Below, one piece after another: positions 38,187 to 48,940 of a stretch of 64,000 nucleotides of DNA. A model generated the notes under the pieces. It was not told the origin of the DNA. It ran no database searches and saw nothing but the letters and a program-made list of their open reading frames with translations. Source of the DNA: Pyricularia pennisetigena (lineage: Eukaryota; Ascomycota; Sordariomycetes; Magnaporthales; Pyriculariaceae); contig NC_043741.1 in assembly GCF_004337985.1 (NCBI RefSeq), forward strand, positions 691,920 to 755,919, read 5' to 3'. The first letter of the stretch is position 1. Every line of letters begins with the position of its first letter. The position numbers were made by a program, and so were the translations under genes.

Positions 38187-39260
38187 TCAGTTGCTCCTCG
38201 CGTTCTGGATGGCAAGGCACAGAATGTCCGTGGCGCCGACCTTGGTGAGCTCGTCCATGACGATGGCAATCTTCTTCTTCTCGACCATTGAGCTGACGGC
38301 AACGGCGCCCTCCTGGTCAATGTTAGTGATGGTGGGGGCGCGTTTGCCGGGCGTGATGGCGGTGGCGGCGGTCAGCTTGGAGCGCTCGATGTTGTACTGG
38401 CACAGGATGTACTTCTGCGCCGTGATGACGCCCCTGATGCGGGACGCGATCAGCTCGACCAGCTCCGGGTTGCTGGGCGACTTGGACTTGATGAGGATGG
38501 CCGACGACTCGACGACCGTGTCGATGGCCTTGAGTCCGGCCGCCCTCATGGTCTCGCCCGACTCTGCAAAGTTGACATGTCAGTTAAAAAAAAAAAAAAA
38601 AAAAAAAACTCCGTTGCGCCTTTGATTGGTAGTTCTCAGACACTATTAGATCAGCCGTCGGATCTAGCCACACATACCAACTAGGTCGACAATGCCGTCG
38701 GCAACGCCCAAAGCACAAGCGGCCTCGACACTCCCGCTGAGCTCGATGATGTTGGTGCGCAGCTTCCTCGACCCCGGGGCCGGGGCGTCGCCCCCGTTGG
38801 CGGCGGCATCCTGCTCCTGCTCGAGGCGGGCAAAGTACTCCTCTGCGAGGTGGACGAAGCTGGTGCCGATGTTCTTGCCGACGAGGTCTGCGGATGAGGC
38901 GAAGGCGCCCTTCTCCGGCACCTGGACCTGGAGCCTGCAGCCGCCGAAGCCGAGGTCCATGACGGTCTCGCACCCCCTCGGCTTGTTGCTGCCCTCTTCG
39001 GCCGGGTTGAAGGTGCTGGTGGAGCCGCGGCGGGCGCGGTTCACGGACCGCACGCCGGCGTCGTGCTCCTGGACCTGGTCGGTGCCCGTGATGCCCAGGT
39101 CGACGCGGCCCTCGCCCACAAAGGTCGGGATGTCGGCGGCCGGCAGGAAGATGAGAGCTATGGGGAGGTTCTTGACCAGCGCGATGTCGAGGCGGTTCTC
39201 CCGCCTGAACTGGATGTCGGCGCCCTCGAGCAGGTTAAGACATGGGCCCTGGAGACGGCC
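38187..39260 (-). CDS. HIS1: ATP phosphoribosyltransferase, 5' exon missing
   Basis: Two exons are present: 39260 (approximate acceptor) to 38678, and 38563-38187. ATP phosphoribosyltransferase catalyses the first step of histidine synthesis, joining ATP and PRPP, and is feedback-inhibited by histidine. Seen: GRLQGPCLNLLEGADIQF, LDIALVKNLPIALIFLPAADIPTFVGEGRVDLGITGTDQV, the PRPP-loop region SGSVEAACALGVADGIVDLVESGETMRAAGL (across the intron), and the C-terminal regulatory domain TPGKRAPTITNIDQEGAVAVSSMVE. A Ser/Glu-rich insertion follows GITGTDQV. The N-terminal 20 or so residues before GRLQ are not present downstream of the gap and must lie in the N run at 39350-40213. A23 at 38586-38608 lies in the intron. 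Confidence 0.93.
38586..38608. repeat. A23 homopolymer in HIS1 intron
   Basis: Uninterrupted adenine run; reads as T on the HIS1 sense strand, just upstream of the acceptor, where it doubles as a polypyrimidine tract. Confidence 0.95.
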
Positions 39261-39349
39261 CTCTACGTGGTTTGCGGACGTACCAATGGTCAGTGAAGGC
39301 GGTTCAATCCACGTGTCCATAGTCCAAGGTTAAAATGTATAATCTCATT

Positions 39350-40213
39350 NNNNNNNNNNNNNNNNNNNNNNNNNNNNNNNNNNNNNNNNNNNNNNNNNNN
39401 NNNNNNNNNNNNNNNNNNNNNNNNNNNNNNNNNNNNNNNNNNNNNNNNNNNNNNNNNNNNNNNNNNNNNNNNNNNNNNNNNNNNNNNNNNNNNNNNNNNN
39501 NNNNNNNNNNNNNNNNNNNNNNNNNNNNNNNNNNNNNNNNNNNNNNNNNNNNNNNNNNNNNNNNNNNNNNNNNNNNNNNNNNNNNNNNNNNNNNNNNNNN
39601 NNNNNNNNNNNNNNNNNNNNNNNNNNNNNNNNNNNNNNNNNNNNNNNNNNNNNNNNNNNNNNNNNNNNNNNNNNNNNNNNNNNNNNNNNNNNNNNNNNNN
39701 NNNNNNNNNNNNNNNNNNNNNNNNNNNNNNNNNNNNNNNNNNNNNNNNNNNNNNNNNNNNNNNNNNNNNNNNNNNNNNNNNNNNNNNNNNNNNNNNNNNN
39801 NNNNNNNNNNNNNNNNNNNNNNNNNNNNNNNNNNNNNNNNNNNNNNNNNNNNNNNNNNNNNNNNNNNNNNNNNNNNNNNNNNNNNNNNNNNNNNNNNNNN
39901 NNNNNNNNNNNNNNNNNNNNNNNNNNNNNNNNNNNNNNNNNNNNNNNNNNNNNNNNNNNNNNNNNNNNNNNNNNNNNNNNNNNNNNNNNNNNNNNNNNNN
40001 NNNNNNNNNNNNNNNNNNNNNNNNNNNNNNNNNNNNNNNNNNNNNNNNNNNNNNNNNNNNNNNNNNNNNNNNNNNNNNNNNNNNNNNNNNNNNNNNNNNN
40101 NNNNNNNNNNNNNNNNNNNNNNNNNNNNNNNNNNNNNNNNNNNNNNNNNNNNNNNNNNNNNNNNNNNNNNNNNNNNNNNNNNNNNNNNNNNNNNNNNNNN
40201 NNNNNNNNNNNNN
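39350..40213. other. assembly gap, 864 N
   Basis: Unknown sequence. It probably holds the first exon and promoter of HIS1. It ends against an A25 run at 40214-40238. Frames reported through it are meaningless. Confidence 0.99.
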
Positions 40214-40434
40214 AAAAAAAAAAAAAAAAAAAAAAAAAGCCCTTGCAGTTGACACTGCATTGGGCAGGTGGGGGTTAATACAAGCATTGCTCTTTTCTTC
40301 TTTGTCATGGCTCGTGTCATTCGATATAATGTGGTTCGTCCACCCTCAAATCGAGCTTCAAGATCTGATAAACACAAGCCCAACCAGTCAGTCAATATAT
40401 ACTACAAAATGATACTTGACCACGGTGTAAATGA
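40214..40434. other. 3' flank of MFS gene with A25 tract
   Basis: A25 at 40214-40238, then about 195 bp of spacer. Nothing else recognised. Confidence 0.6.
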
Positions 40435-41973
40435 TTATTTGGACACAATCCCAACATTCCCTTCCCCATTCCGCAAACCTGATCCCTCAGAGGTCCCATG
40501 CTCCTCCTCATCATCCAACACACTGCCACCGTCCTCGTGTTGACTCAGAGGCGTGTTGACAAACAGCATCCACAGCCCAAAGTCGTAAGTGAGTCTGCAC
40601 GCGCCCGCCACGACAAAGGCGATCCAGAACCGGTTGTTGCCCGCCAGGATGCCCGTGATGCTCGGCCCCGTCGTCGCCGCCAGCGTTCGCACCATGGCCG
40701 TGATGCCCATGACGGCCGTGCGCTCCTCGGGCCTAACCACAGCCGCAATAAAGGCCGAACGCGGCGCCTGGTCCATGCTGTTGAGTCCCGTGCGTACAAA
40801 CAGGAGCACGGCCGTGAGCCAGAATGCCGATGGCAAGGGGAATAATAGAACCGCCGCCGACGATGGGACGTGCGTGAAGACCATGGTGTTGATTAATCCA
40901 ATCTGACGAGCCAGCGGGGCCGCAAAGATCGTGCCAATGCTGCCTAGGAGCGAGGCGGTTGACTGGACGTCGCCGAGTGTCGACTTGTCCGGGTGGAACT
41001 TTTGGTCCACAAAGTAGTTGGTTATCGACGGAGGAACCATGCCGTCTGAAACCGAGTCAAGAGCCAGAAGAATCCAGAGCTTGTACATGGTAGATCTGGT
41101 TGGCGCTGAGATGTTGGAGAAAGAGGCCGATATCCACCCAAAGTACCTTCGGAACCAACCTTCAGAAGAGGCCGACTTGGATGTAGCAAGATGCACACCG
41201 TCGGGGTTGACAACTGTCGCGCCGTCTACGGTGATGTCGTCCACTCCCTCAGTCGACAGGCGTGCATCGTCTTCCGGCAGCAGCCGAGAATATTCTCCGG
41301 CGTCGTCGTCCACGTCAAGTTCGCAGGCGTCGGTCATGAGCAGCACCAAACAGGCATTGACAGAGCCCATTATAGCATACAGCCAGAACAGGGCATGGTA
41401 AGAAGCGAGCAGCGTCCATCCCGCGCGGCTCTGGAAGGTGTCTATGATTCTCCCAGCAGCCTCGCTGCCTAGAGCAGAGCCAAGCAGCGCTATGGTAACG
41501 TACCACGTCAAGACATCTGCCCTGGTGTCAGGAGTGGTCAACTGTGAAAGCATGGACTCCTCGATAGACCTGAAGGGACCAAAGTCGCCGCCCGTGGCAC
41601 TGATGACGCCGACTATGGCGGCCGGCAGCAGGATGAAGAAGTTTTCAAAGTAGGCGAAAACGACGCCGCTGATAATCATGAGGGCGGAGCCGGCGAGCAG
41701 GATACGTCGCCTTCCGACGTGGTCGGCGACCAAGGTGAGAAGGGTACCGAGGATGACATCGCCGAGCAGGGTCAGCGTGAAGAACAGGCCGATCTGATAG
41801 TCGGTGAAGCCGAGCTCGTTGAAGAAGAGAGCCAGGATAAAAGTGGTGCCAAAGGCGAACATGCGCAGCGAGCGCGCCAAGATGATGAGGTAGGCATTTC
41901 TGCCGGTGGCGTAAATTGACGATATACCAAAATAGCGGTACGTCCAGGACAATGCTTGTGCAAGTCGAGACAT
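40435..41973 (-). CDS. MFS transporter
   Basis: A single exon of 512 aa. A major-facilitator membrane transporter with about 12 hydrophobic spans in two halves joined by an acidic cytosolic loop (about residues 215-280). The loop 2-3 signature is recognisable as GDVILGTLLTLVADHVGRRRIL. The second half has FVRTGLNSMDQAPRSAFIAAVV and a short acidic tail (LDDEEEHG). It resembles uncharacterised fungal MFS proteins rather than sugar or drug families whose hallmarks I know; substrate unknown. Start at 41973 opens with an MSRLAQALSW amphipathic stretch and is supported by T-rich upstream sequence. Confidence 0.88.
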   Translation of the reverse strand: MSRLAQALSWTYRYFGISSIYATGRNAYLIILARSLRMFAFGTTFILALFFNELGFTDYQIGLFFTLTLLGDVILGTLLTLVADHVGRRRILLAGSALMIISGVVFAYFENFFILLPAAIVGVISATGGDFGPFRSIEESMLSQLTTPDTRADVLTWYVTIALLGSALGSEAAGRIIDTFQSRAGWTLLASYHALFWLYAIMGSVNACLVLLMTDACELDVDDDAGEYSRLLPEDDARLSTEGVDDITVDGATVVNPDGVHLATSKSASSEGWFRRYFGWISASFSNISAPTRSTMYKLWILLALDSVSDGMVPPSITNYFVDQKFHPDKSTLGDVQSTASLLGSIGTIFAAPLARQIGLINTMVFTHVPSSAAVLLFPLPSAFWLTAVLLFVRTGLNSMDQAPRSAFIAAVVRPEERTAVMGITAMVRTLAATTGPSITGILAGNNRFWIAFVVAGACRLTYDFGLWMLFVNTPLSQHEDGGSVLDDEEEHGTSEGSGLRNGEGNVGIVSK

Positions 41974-42804
41974 TTTCAGTCGTTGACTTTTTTTTGGGGG
42001 GGAAGGTTGTCTTCACGGCAAAGTCATACTTTCTTTTTCTCTTTTATCTTAATTTTTTTTTCTTATTTTCAACCCAAGTATTATTATATGGAGCGGTGTG
42101 GCAATGGAGTCATTCACATTAGGAAGGTAGGCTCGTATATACGATCGGTTGTGTTGCGCCGACGTCGGTCGGCATCGGTTTGCCCGGTGTTAGCACGGTT
42201 TTACCACGCATCCGAAACCCATCGTGTACCGTCCTTACTAGGACCAAGTAGCGCTCCAGGGCAGTAACCTGTCAGTCACCGGAATATACGCACTTCGGTC
42301 TTTGGACGGAACGCGAAGCGAGTAATACTTGATTATCGATTGTTGAGAAATCGGGTCGTCTACCATCTCGGACTAAAAGATTTGAATCGAGGTAAGAAAA
42401 AAAAAAAAAAAAAAAAAAAAATTTAAAAAGATAGACCAGAGCTAAAAATGACAGGGTTCACAGTGTGGATTTCTCGCTTGGGCAAAAACTCGCTTGCTAC
42501 AGAAATCTGGACAGTGTAATCCTTCCGCCGAACCAAAACAAAACTTCATTCACACCCCAAACTTCAAACCCCCAAGCAGTGGTACGATCGTCAGCCGTCT
42601 GGGTAATCGGAATCGTAAGCACGCCGCCGCTATAGCCGTGCTTAGATTGACCATGGTCACTCGGCCATCAGACGGACTACGTGCTCCGGTATCGTCAAAG
42701 CCCCGGGGCCGCTAGCGTCGTAACGCTCTGCCGCTCGTCGCTCGGTAAAAGTCCTCCATGGCCCCGATCACATACTGCATGTCGTTTGTGGGATAGTCGC
42801 CGGG
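41974..42804. other. intergenic with A25 tract
   Basis: Upstream region of the MFS gene. A25 at 42397-42421. Short frames in GC-rich sequence at 42650-42800 are not supported. Confidence 0.5.
42397..42421. repeat. A25 homopolymer
   Basis: Uninterrupted run in the spacer upstream of the MFS gene. Confidence 0.95.
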
Positions 42805-43176
42805 TCAGTTGCTCTGCGCGGCAGTCGTGTCGTTGCCCCAGAGGTCGTGAAGCAGCACCTGGAACTCCCCTCCGCACCTGCGAGCCATCCTATAGTTGCT
42901 GAGCGTGTTTGCTAATCGACCTGCGTAGTCGCCGGCCTGCCATCCTCGCCGCTCTACGTCCAAGAGCTGCGCACCGCCGGCGCGAAAATATTTGAGCTTG
43001 ATGTCGGTGTAGAAGTTGTCAGGTATCTGGCCTGAGGTTTCCCGAATGCCATAGATGATACCGCTGGCTAGCTGGCTTGCAGCTCCACGGCGGATCTCGA
43101 CGTCTAGGATGGCCCTCCGGTAGTCGTCTTGGGGACTTTCCGGTCTGCGAAAGGTCACCAGTTCAGGATCTGTCAT
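42805..43176 (-). CDS. hypothetical protein, 123 aa
   Basis: A single frame of 123 aa with protein-like composition. Stretches such as YGIRETSGQIPDNFYTDIKL, YFRAGGAQLLDVERRGWQ, GDYAGRLANTLSNYRMARR and GGEFQVLLHDLWGNDT look like a small conserved cytosolic domain. No signal peptide or membrane span. I do not recognise the family. It stands alone between two spacers, on the same strand as its neighbours. Confidence 0.55.
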   Translation of the reverse strand: MTDPELVTFRRPESPQDDYRRAILDVEIRRGAASQLASGIIYGIRETSGQIPDNFYTDIKLKYFRAGGAQLLDVERRGWQAGDYAGRLANTLSNYRMARRCGGEFQVLLHDLWGNDTTAAQSN

Positions 43177-43834
43177 GTTTCTATCTCCGTTACAAAATCA
43201 TCTTTATGGAAGCTTTCCTGTCGCGGCCATTGCAAGTGCAACGAGAGCAAAATTCTTTGGTATTGTCGCATTTTCGTAGTGCGATGCCACTGTTAGCTCA
43301 TCGTTGTGATGGTTTTTTCACCGATGGGAACAAACTTCCGACAAGGTTGTTCATCTCCGCGCGGGGAATGCACCAGGATTCTGGCCAAGACGACTGCAGA
43401 TTCGTGCGTCGGCAGATGGCGGGCATAAGGTAATGTGTGCAGCTTGCCTCAAGGGGACTCGAGACAAGACACGGGGATTCTACCGAGCCCTCGCTACCGA
43501 ATATGTGCTTTGAGGCTAACACATCTCACTCAAGCAAAGCTTACCGCCATCCGTTATCATACACGGCGAATTTCGCAGTTGTAATATCACTCAACTCATA
43601 TTAATTCCATGGCCAAGACTATATATCAGACACGCGTAGCTTACTACTAACAAGTCACACACTCAAGAAAAACAGAATTCAGGTTCAACTTTTTTTTTTT
43701 TTTTGACTATTTAAGTCTTTGAAGCCATGAAAGATAATACACGGAAAGGCAACGCGAGGCAGAAATGTAACAAATCCAGTAACAGACCTCAGCTCCTGAG
43801 ATGTACTTTATTCGACCAATCCTCTGGTGGCCGC
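43177..43834. other. intergenic
   Basis: Short frames only; T15 near 43690-43704. Nothing recognised. Confidence 0.5.
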
Positions 43835-45079
43835 TTACATGATATCAACCTTCCTGACCTCGGTCCACTCTCTCTCGTGGCTCGGCACTGTGACCACCAG
43901 CACACCATCTTCTAGCCTCGCGGTGATCCCATCACCGTCAATTTCCTCCTTTGTTCCGGTTCCAGCACCTTCCCGGCGGTTCTGCGGGGGCAGCTTCACG
44001 TCTCGCGTGAACAAGCCGACCCTCCGCTCGGCGCTCACCAGCCCGCGCTGGAACTCCTCGTCGCCGGGCCGGTGGACGACGCCCGAGATATTGAGCACGC
44101 CGCGCTCGGCCTCCCAGGACACACCGACGTCCTCCTTCTTGACCCCCGGCACGGCCACGTGCACCACCCAGGCGCTGGCCGTCGCCGTGTTGGGGTCGCC
44201 CGACCCGCGGACCTCGAAGATGTCGACCGGGGGAGCAAAGATGTCCACGTCGTCGGTGTTGTTTTTGTTTTCGTTCTCGCCGGTCGCCGCCGCCGCAGCA
44301 GCAGCAGCAACAGCAGCATTCTCCTGCGTCCCAGATTCTTGGCCAGTAGCGCCACCGGCACCGGCGGTGGCGGCACCCGCACGGGCGTCACCCATCCCGC
44401 CGGGCCCGGCGACGGTCGATGCAATGTAATTCCGCAGCTGCTGGGCAAGCGGATGCGACGCCAGCGTCGCCATCCAAGCCTCGCCGTTGAACCCAGGCCT
44501 GGAGCCCTGGCGCCGACGGTGGTGGTGGTGGTGGTGGTGACGGTGAGGTCCACCATCGGGGGGCGGCGGGCCACGGTGGCGATGGTGGCGACGGCGTCCA
44601 CCACCCCTCTCTCCCGTCTCGGGCGACGCGTCCTTGTCGCCCTCGGCGCCAGCCACGTTGGCGTCTTTTTCACCCTCGGCCGATGGCCCGGCGGCAGCAG
44701 CAGCGGTGGCGGTGGCGCCGCCTTCGTCGTCGGAAGAGGACGGCGACGAGGACTGCGACAAGTCGCATTCGCCGTGGCAGCGGCGGCGGCCGCAGTGGCG
44801 TCTCCCGTGGCGGCGGGGCGGTCCTCCCTCGCCTCCGGCCGGGGCCCAGGGGTTCGGGGCGCCGAAGGGTGCCCACCAGGGTCCCGGACCATGAGGGCCG
44901 GCGTGGAAGGGGAACGGGAAGGGGGGAGGAGGAGGAGGAGGAGGGGGAGGAGCGTGGTCGGTGCCCATGCCGGGCTGCTGGTGGGCGGGGTTGAATCCGC
45001 CGACAAAGTCCCAGAAGTTCATGGAGCCTGGCGTGTAGTGCGGAGGCTGTTGAGGCGATGGGTTTGGATTGGGCGCCAT
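43835..45079 (-). CDS. HSP20 / alpha-crystallin small heat-shock protein, long N-terminus
   Basis: A single exon of 414 aa. The alpha-crystallin domain occupies about residues 280-410: DIFEVRGS, VHVAVPGVKKEDVGVSWE, LNISGVVHRPGDEE and the conserved ITARLEDGVLVVTVP, followed by a short tail. Small heat-shock proteins hold unfolded clients and form large oligomers. Unusual are the first 275 residues: polyproline (10 P), Gly/Pro-rich HAGPHGPGPWW, basic RRHGRRHCGRRRCHG, a run of seven His next to Arg, and poly-Ala. Most family members have 60-150 residues before the domain. Long antisense frames here are compositional shadows. I saw no clear heat-shock element upstream. Confidence 0.9.
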   Translation of the reverse strand: MAPNPNPSPQQPPHYTPGSMNFWDFVGGFNPAHQQPGMGTDHAPPPPPPPPPPFPFPFHAGPHGPGPWWAPFGAPNPWAPAGGEGGPPRRHGRRHCGRRRCHGECDLSQSSSPSSSDDEGGATATAAAAAGPSAEGEKDANVAGAEGDKDASPETGERGGGRRRHHRHRGPPPPDGGPHRHHHHHHHRRRQGSRPGFNGEAWMATLASHPLAQQLRNYIASTVAGPGGMGDARAGAATAGAGGATGQESGTQENAAVAAAAAAAATGENENKNNTDDVDIFAPPVDIFEVRGSGDPNTATASAWVVHVAVPGVKKEDVGVSWEAERGVLNISGVVHRPGDEEFQRGLVSAERRVGLFTRDVKLPPQNRREGAGTGTKEEIDGDGITARLEDGVLVVTVPSHEREWTEVRKVDIM

Positions 45080-46256
45080 GGTGTTAGTGGTTTGATGATA
45101 TGTATGCTGTAGTCTATTGTATTTTAATACGTTCTAGTAAGTGGTTGATTTGCACAATTAACTGCAGTAGTTTGTGTTGTGTGGTTTATGAGCTTGACAC
45201 TTGACAAGAAAGAACCATGTGCTGCTAAGCGAAATCCAAGCTAGCTATATACCTCAATAGTTGAGGCGAGACCGCGCAACCACCACAGCCGGCAAGTGAC
45301 TGGACCTGACCCCAGGGAGCCGGGTGTACGTAGACCTCCCCCGCAGTATGTCTGTTGGGTGTACGTGGTCTCCCTCCAATGACAAGCAAGTAATGGTCCC
45401 TGGGAAAAAAAAAAAAAGGTATTTTCGTCTGAAGCTGCCTCAGGGAGGGTGGCAGTCACCATTTTGTGCATAATCGCCACCAGCGTTTGTCTGCCCGCGA
45501 AGCTTTTCATCGCTATCCAATATGCACCCCTGAACCTTTTTTTTTTTTTTCGCTCAAAAGAAAAAAAAAAAAAAAAGGTTCAGAAGCTCATGGTCCGTAA
45601 AAGAATAAAAGAGGCAAAATTTCAACAGGCAAACAATCGAGTACGTTGCTCAAGATTGGTGGGTGGCGACATTTGAGCTTGCATCTTTCTCTACACATGC
45701 CGGCCAGGCGATGAACGGGACGCGTGGACACTACCCTAAAAACAGACGATTTGTTATCATAAAATTGATTTTCTTTTCCTAATCGAGTTTCCGGGGTCCT
45801 TCCGTTCAAGTCGGTCCAGAAAATTAGCTGCAAGGATTGGTTGTTGAGGTGCAGATTCTATTCGACTGTGCCTCGGCCTGTTCAGAGTACCCAAACAGTA
45901 AATATCAGCTGGTTGAATATGGGACCATCGGGGACATTTGAACCTTCAGCACAAAACTCGGCAACCAGAACCTCGATTGCGACTGTTCCACGTTGCTCTC
46001 CTGAAAATTTACCTCATAGTTGGGATTGTAATTACCTGCGCATTCAATCTTTGCGACGCGTTCTTGTTTACTATTCATTGTGCTTTGTATATGTATGGTA
46101 GGGTAGGTATATGATATCGCAGACATGTGAAAGTTACGAAAGCCAAAACCCAAGCTAAGCCCCAGACAGGAATAAAAGTATGGAGGTTAAAATGAAAATA
46201 ACATAAACCAGCAGTGAGCCCAACCCATATACAAATGCTCAATATGCAGAGTATTA

Positions 46257-46288
<32 letters not shown>

Positions 46289-46502
46289 ATTTCGTCCTCA
46301 CCACGAGCGCCAGACTCAGATGTACGCTCCCAATAACATTACCTCATCCCTCGCTAACACCTATAGTCGGAGCACCAAACGCCAGTGACGCTGCCGTCCT
46401 AACAAAAAGGGGGAAAAGAAAAAAGACGCTTCTGTAATAATGCCAAACAAAAAAAAAAAAAAAAAAAAACCCCTAGTCAAAATTACCGCAACAGCAATCC
46501 TA
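45080..46502. other. intergenic with A30 and A21 tracts
   Basis: A30 at 46258-46287 and A21 at 46449-46469, plus short T and A runs near 45540-45576. No supported gene. Confidence 0.5.
46258..46287. repeat. A30 homopolymer
   Basis: The longest pure run in the window, in the spacer downstream of the bHLH gene. Confidence 0.95.
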
Positions 46503-48940
46503 CTATGCCTCCACTGCTTTGTCTTGCTTCTCTCCATCGACTGCATTTCTCATCTCAACCTCATTCTCATCCGCGTCACCACTTGCGACAACTTCCGGGG
46601 CTGCTGCCGACTCTTCGTCCTTGGTTTGGCCGGACTGCAGCTTCAGTTTCCTCTCCGCCTCATCGGCTCTCTTGTTGGCCTCGGCAACCTCCTTCCTGAG
46701 CATCTTGATGTACTCGATCGCCATCTCTACCGTGCTGGCCTTGCTGTTCGGCCCTCCCCCGCCTTGCTTGTCGCCCTTTTTGCCCCCGTCCCCGCCTGCG
46801 TCGCCGTCATCGTCTACCTTGGCAGACACGGCCGGTGGTAATAACGTCGCTATCTCCTGCAGCGCCGAGTTGATCCTGTTCCGTCTGCCTTGCTCGGCGA
46901 TTTTGTGCGAAGTTCGTTTTGACGTAAGGTTTGTTGACAGCTCGCTCGGGTACGACACGCCCGGCACGCTGTTGCCCTCCAGAATGTTTTGGTAGTTCGA
47001 TTTTGATCGGAGCAACTGCGATGCCACGTCTTCGGCCCCGCTGCTACCCCCAGGCAGCAGTGGCTTGATGCTCGGCGATATCCGCGGCCGCAGCGCTGGT
47101 GATACGTGCGAAGAACTGACGCTGGGTCGCTTCTTGCTGTTTCGCGGCCCCATCTGTGGCGTCTTCCGGGCTGCTCCTGCTGCCAAAACCGGTGTGCCCG
47201 TAGCCGAACTGCTCCCCCATCCTTGTTGCTGACCTGTCAGTAACGGACTCTGTGTTGCCGAGGCTGCTGTCCTGGGTTTGACGAAGCCTGAACTCGGCAA
47301 AGGCTGCAATGATGGAGTTGTTGATGAAGTCGCAGAGGGGCCTAGGAATGGAGATTGTGCCGGGCTCTTTGTAACCGTTTGGGGGGTTTTGTTGCTCTGC
47401 TGCTGAAAGTTGACTGATTCCGGAAGTTCAAAATTCTCGATCGCCTCTTGGGAAACTGTCGCGTGGCTCGTTGGTGTAGCGCCCATGCTGTTGCTGGGTG
47501 ATGTGAGCTTCATCAGTGACGCTGGCGTTGCGGGCGACATCTTGCCCTGCAGGGTCTGCAACATGGGATTTGCCACAGCCGCTTGCGGCTCTGTGTGGGA
47601 CGAAGGGCGAGCCGAGCGCTGCTTCGGCACGGGCGGAGGCGGCATCTCAGATAAGGTCTCTGGAGAAACCGATCCGTTTTCCGAGTCCGTGAGGCCGACA
47701 GGCGACCCGCTGTGTCCTTGCGGCGCGGGTGGCGGTAAAAGGTGGTGTTGGAAATCCTGGCTGGGTTGCAACGATTCGGCAAGTTCGCTCAGAGCCTGCG
47801 CATTCATGTTGGGCGTCGTCTGGGATTTTTTCTTCAGCGGCTTGGAAATGGGTGACTGTCGGACACTCCCCTTCCCCCTGACCTTGGAAGCGGTGCTTTT
47901 TCTAGGGGCCGCTTTCTTTGCCAATTCGTTTGGTAATGAGTTTGGGGTTACCTTGGTGGCCGTCGGTGTTGGAAGGTCCATCTCGGCAGCCGGCGAGCTG
48001 TTCTTCCCTGAGCTGGCGCTATCATAGACGGTTTGCGGGTTTTCATGCTGCGCATGAAGTGCTGGTGACGCGAGGGGGCTAAAGTACGCCCCCGGGATAG
48101 TGAATTGCGAATCCATCGAAAAGTGTGTTTCTAAAGGTGTTACAGCCGGCGAAACAAGAGGCGTGAATGACATCTGCTCAAGAGTCTGTGTTAACAAGCC
48201 ACAGTGTTCGAGAATTCTATTGAGCACAGAGTAGGAAGCAAGTTCACTCGACAACGAAGAAGACTTACATCCTGTTGATCGGCCAGCCGTTGGTACCTGT
48301 CGTATATACCCTGCTGTGGCGTCTGGTCAGGAGCGACGTAATAGCGACTTCCAGCCTGAAGCTCGAGGCTCTGCGGTGTGGGAGGTATCAGGCGGCTCTG
48401 TTGAGCAAAGAATGCGACTTGCTGCTCCTCGAGTTGACGTTGTTGTTGTTGTATCCTCTGATGCTGCAAGAACTGTATCTTGGCATCAATATCATTAATG
48501 GCCTCGCTCGGCGTTGGCGGTGGTTGCGTCGTCGGTGTCGGCACCATGCCGGCATTGGGAACAATGACCAGCCCAGGAGCCGTCGTGTGAGCGGGGCCTG
48601 GAGCTGCCACAGAGGTCAGTTGGGCGAGATGAGAGTGCATCGCCGACTGCGGCAGCTGCGACAGCTCCGCAGTTGACGACATGAGCCTGGGCATCTCGGT
48701 GCCGGTCATGGGTGTGTCCATCTGCTGTTGGTGCTGGAGCTGGCGCTCCTGGGCCTGCTGGGACTGGAGAATTGCGCCGCCATTGTTTCCTGCGCCCTGA
48801 AAGTCGGCAGCAAAATCCTGGAAATCAAAATTCAACCCCTCGGCCAGACCTTCCATCCCGTTCATCTCGAGGTACTGCTGAAAATCGTCATCGACGGCGC
48901 TGGGTTGCCCGTTCCAGGCCGATGACCCCATCATTGCCAT
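46503..48940 (-). CDS. NUC-1/Pho4-like bHLH transcription factor
   Basis: Two exons, 48940-48269 and 48185-46503, giving 784 aa, close to the size of Neurospora NUC-1. The family activates phosphate-acquisition genes when phosphate is scarce and is held in check by a cyclin/CDK. N-terminal half is Gln-rich (QSQQAQERQLQHQQQ, QHQRIQQQQRQLEEQQ); the middle is Ser/Pro-rich with many SP/TP sites, suitable for CDK regulation. The bHLH at about 641-735 has the basic segment KRTSHKIAEQGRRNRIN, with the His, Glu and Arg that read CACGTG-type boxes, helix 1 INSALQEIATLLPP, a Gly/Lys-rich extended loop, and helix 2 STVEMAIEYIKMLRKEV running into a leucine/coiled region. Target assignment follows the family, not this sequence. 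Confidence 0.85.

Noticed and set aside
39290..40395. Open frames of 300-360 codons across the N run
   Set aside because: Almost all residues are unknown; they exist only because N does not make stops.
44035..45112. Long frames in other phases and on the opposite strand of the HSP20 gene
   Set aside because: Repetitive Arg/Ser/Thr/Val composition typical of GC-rich shadow frames; the alpha-crystallin domain is in the chosen frame.
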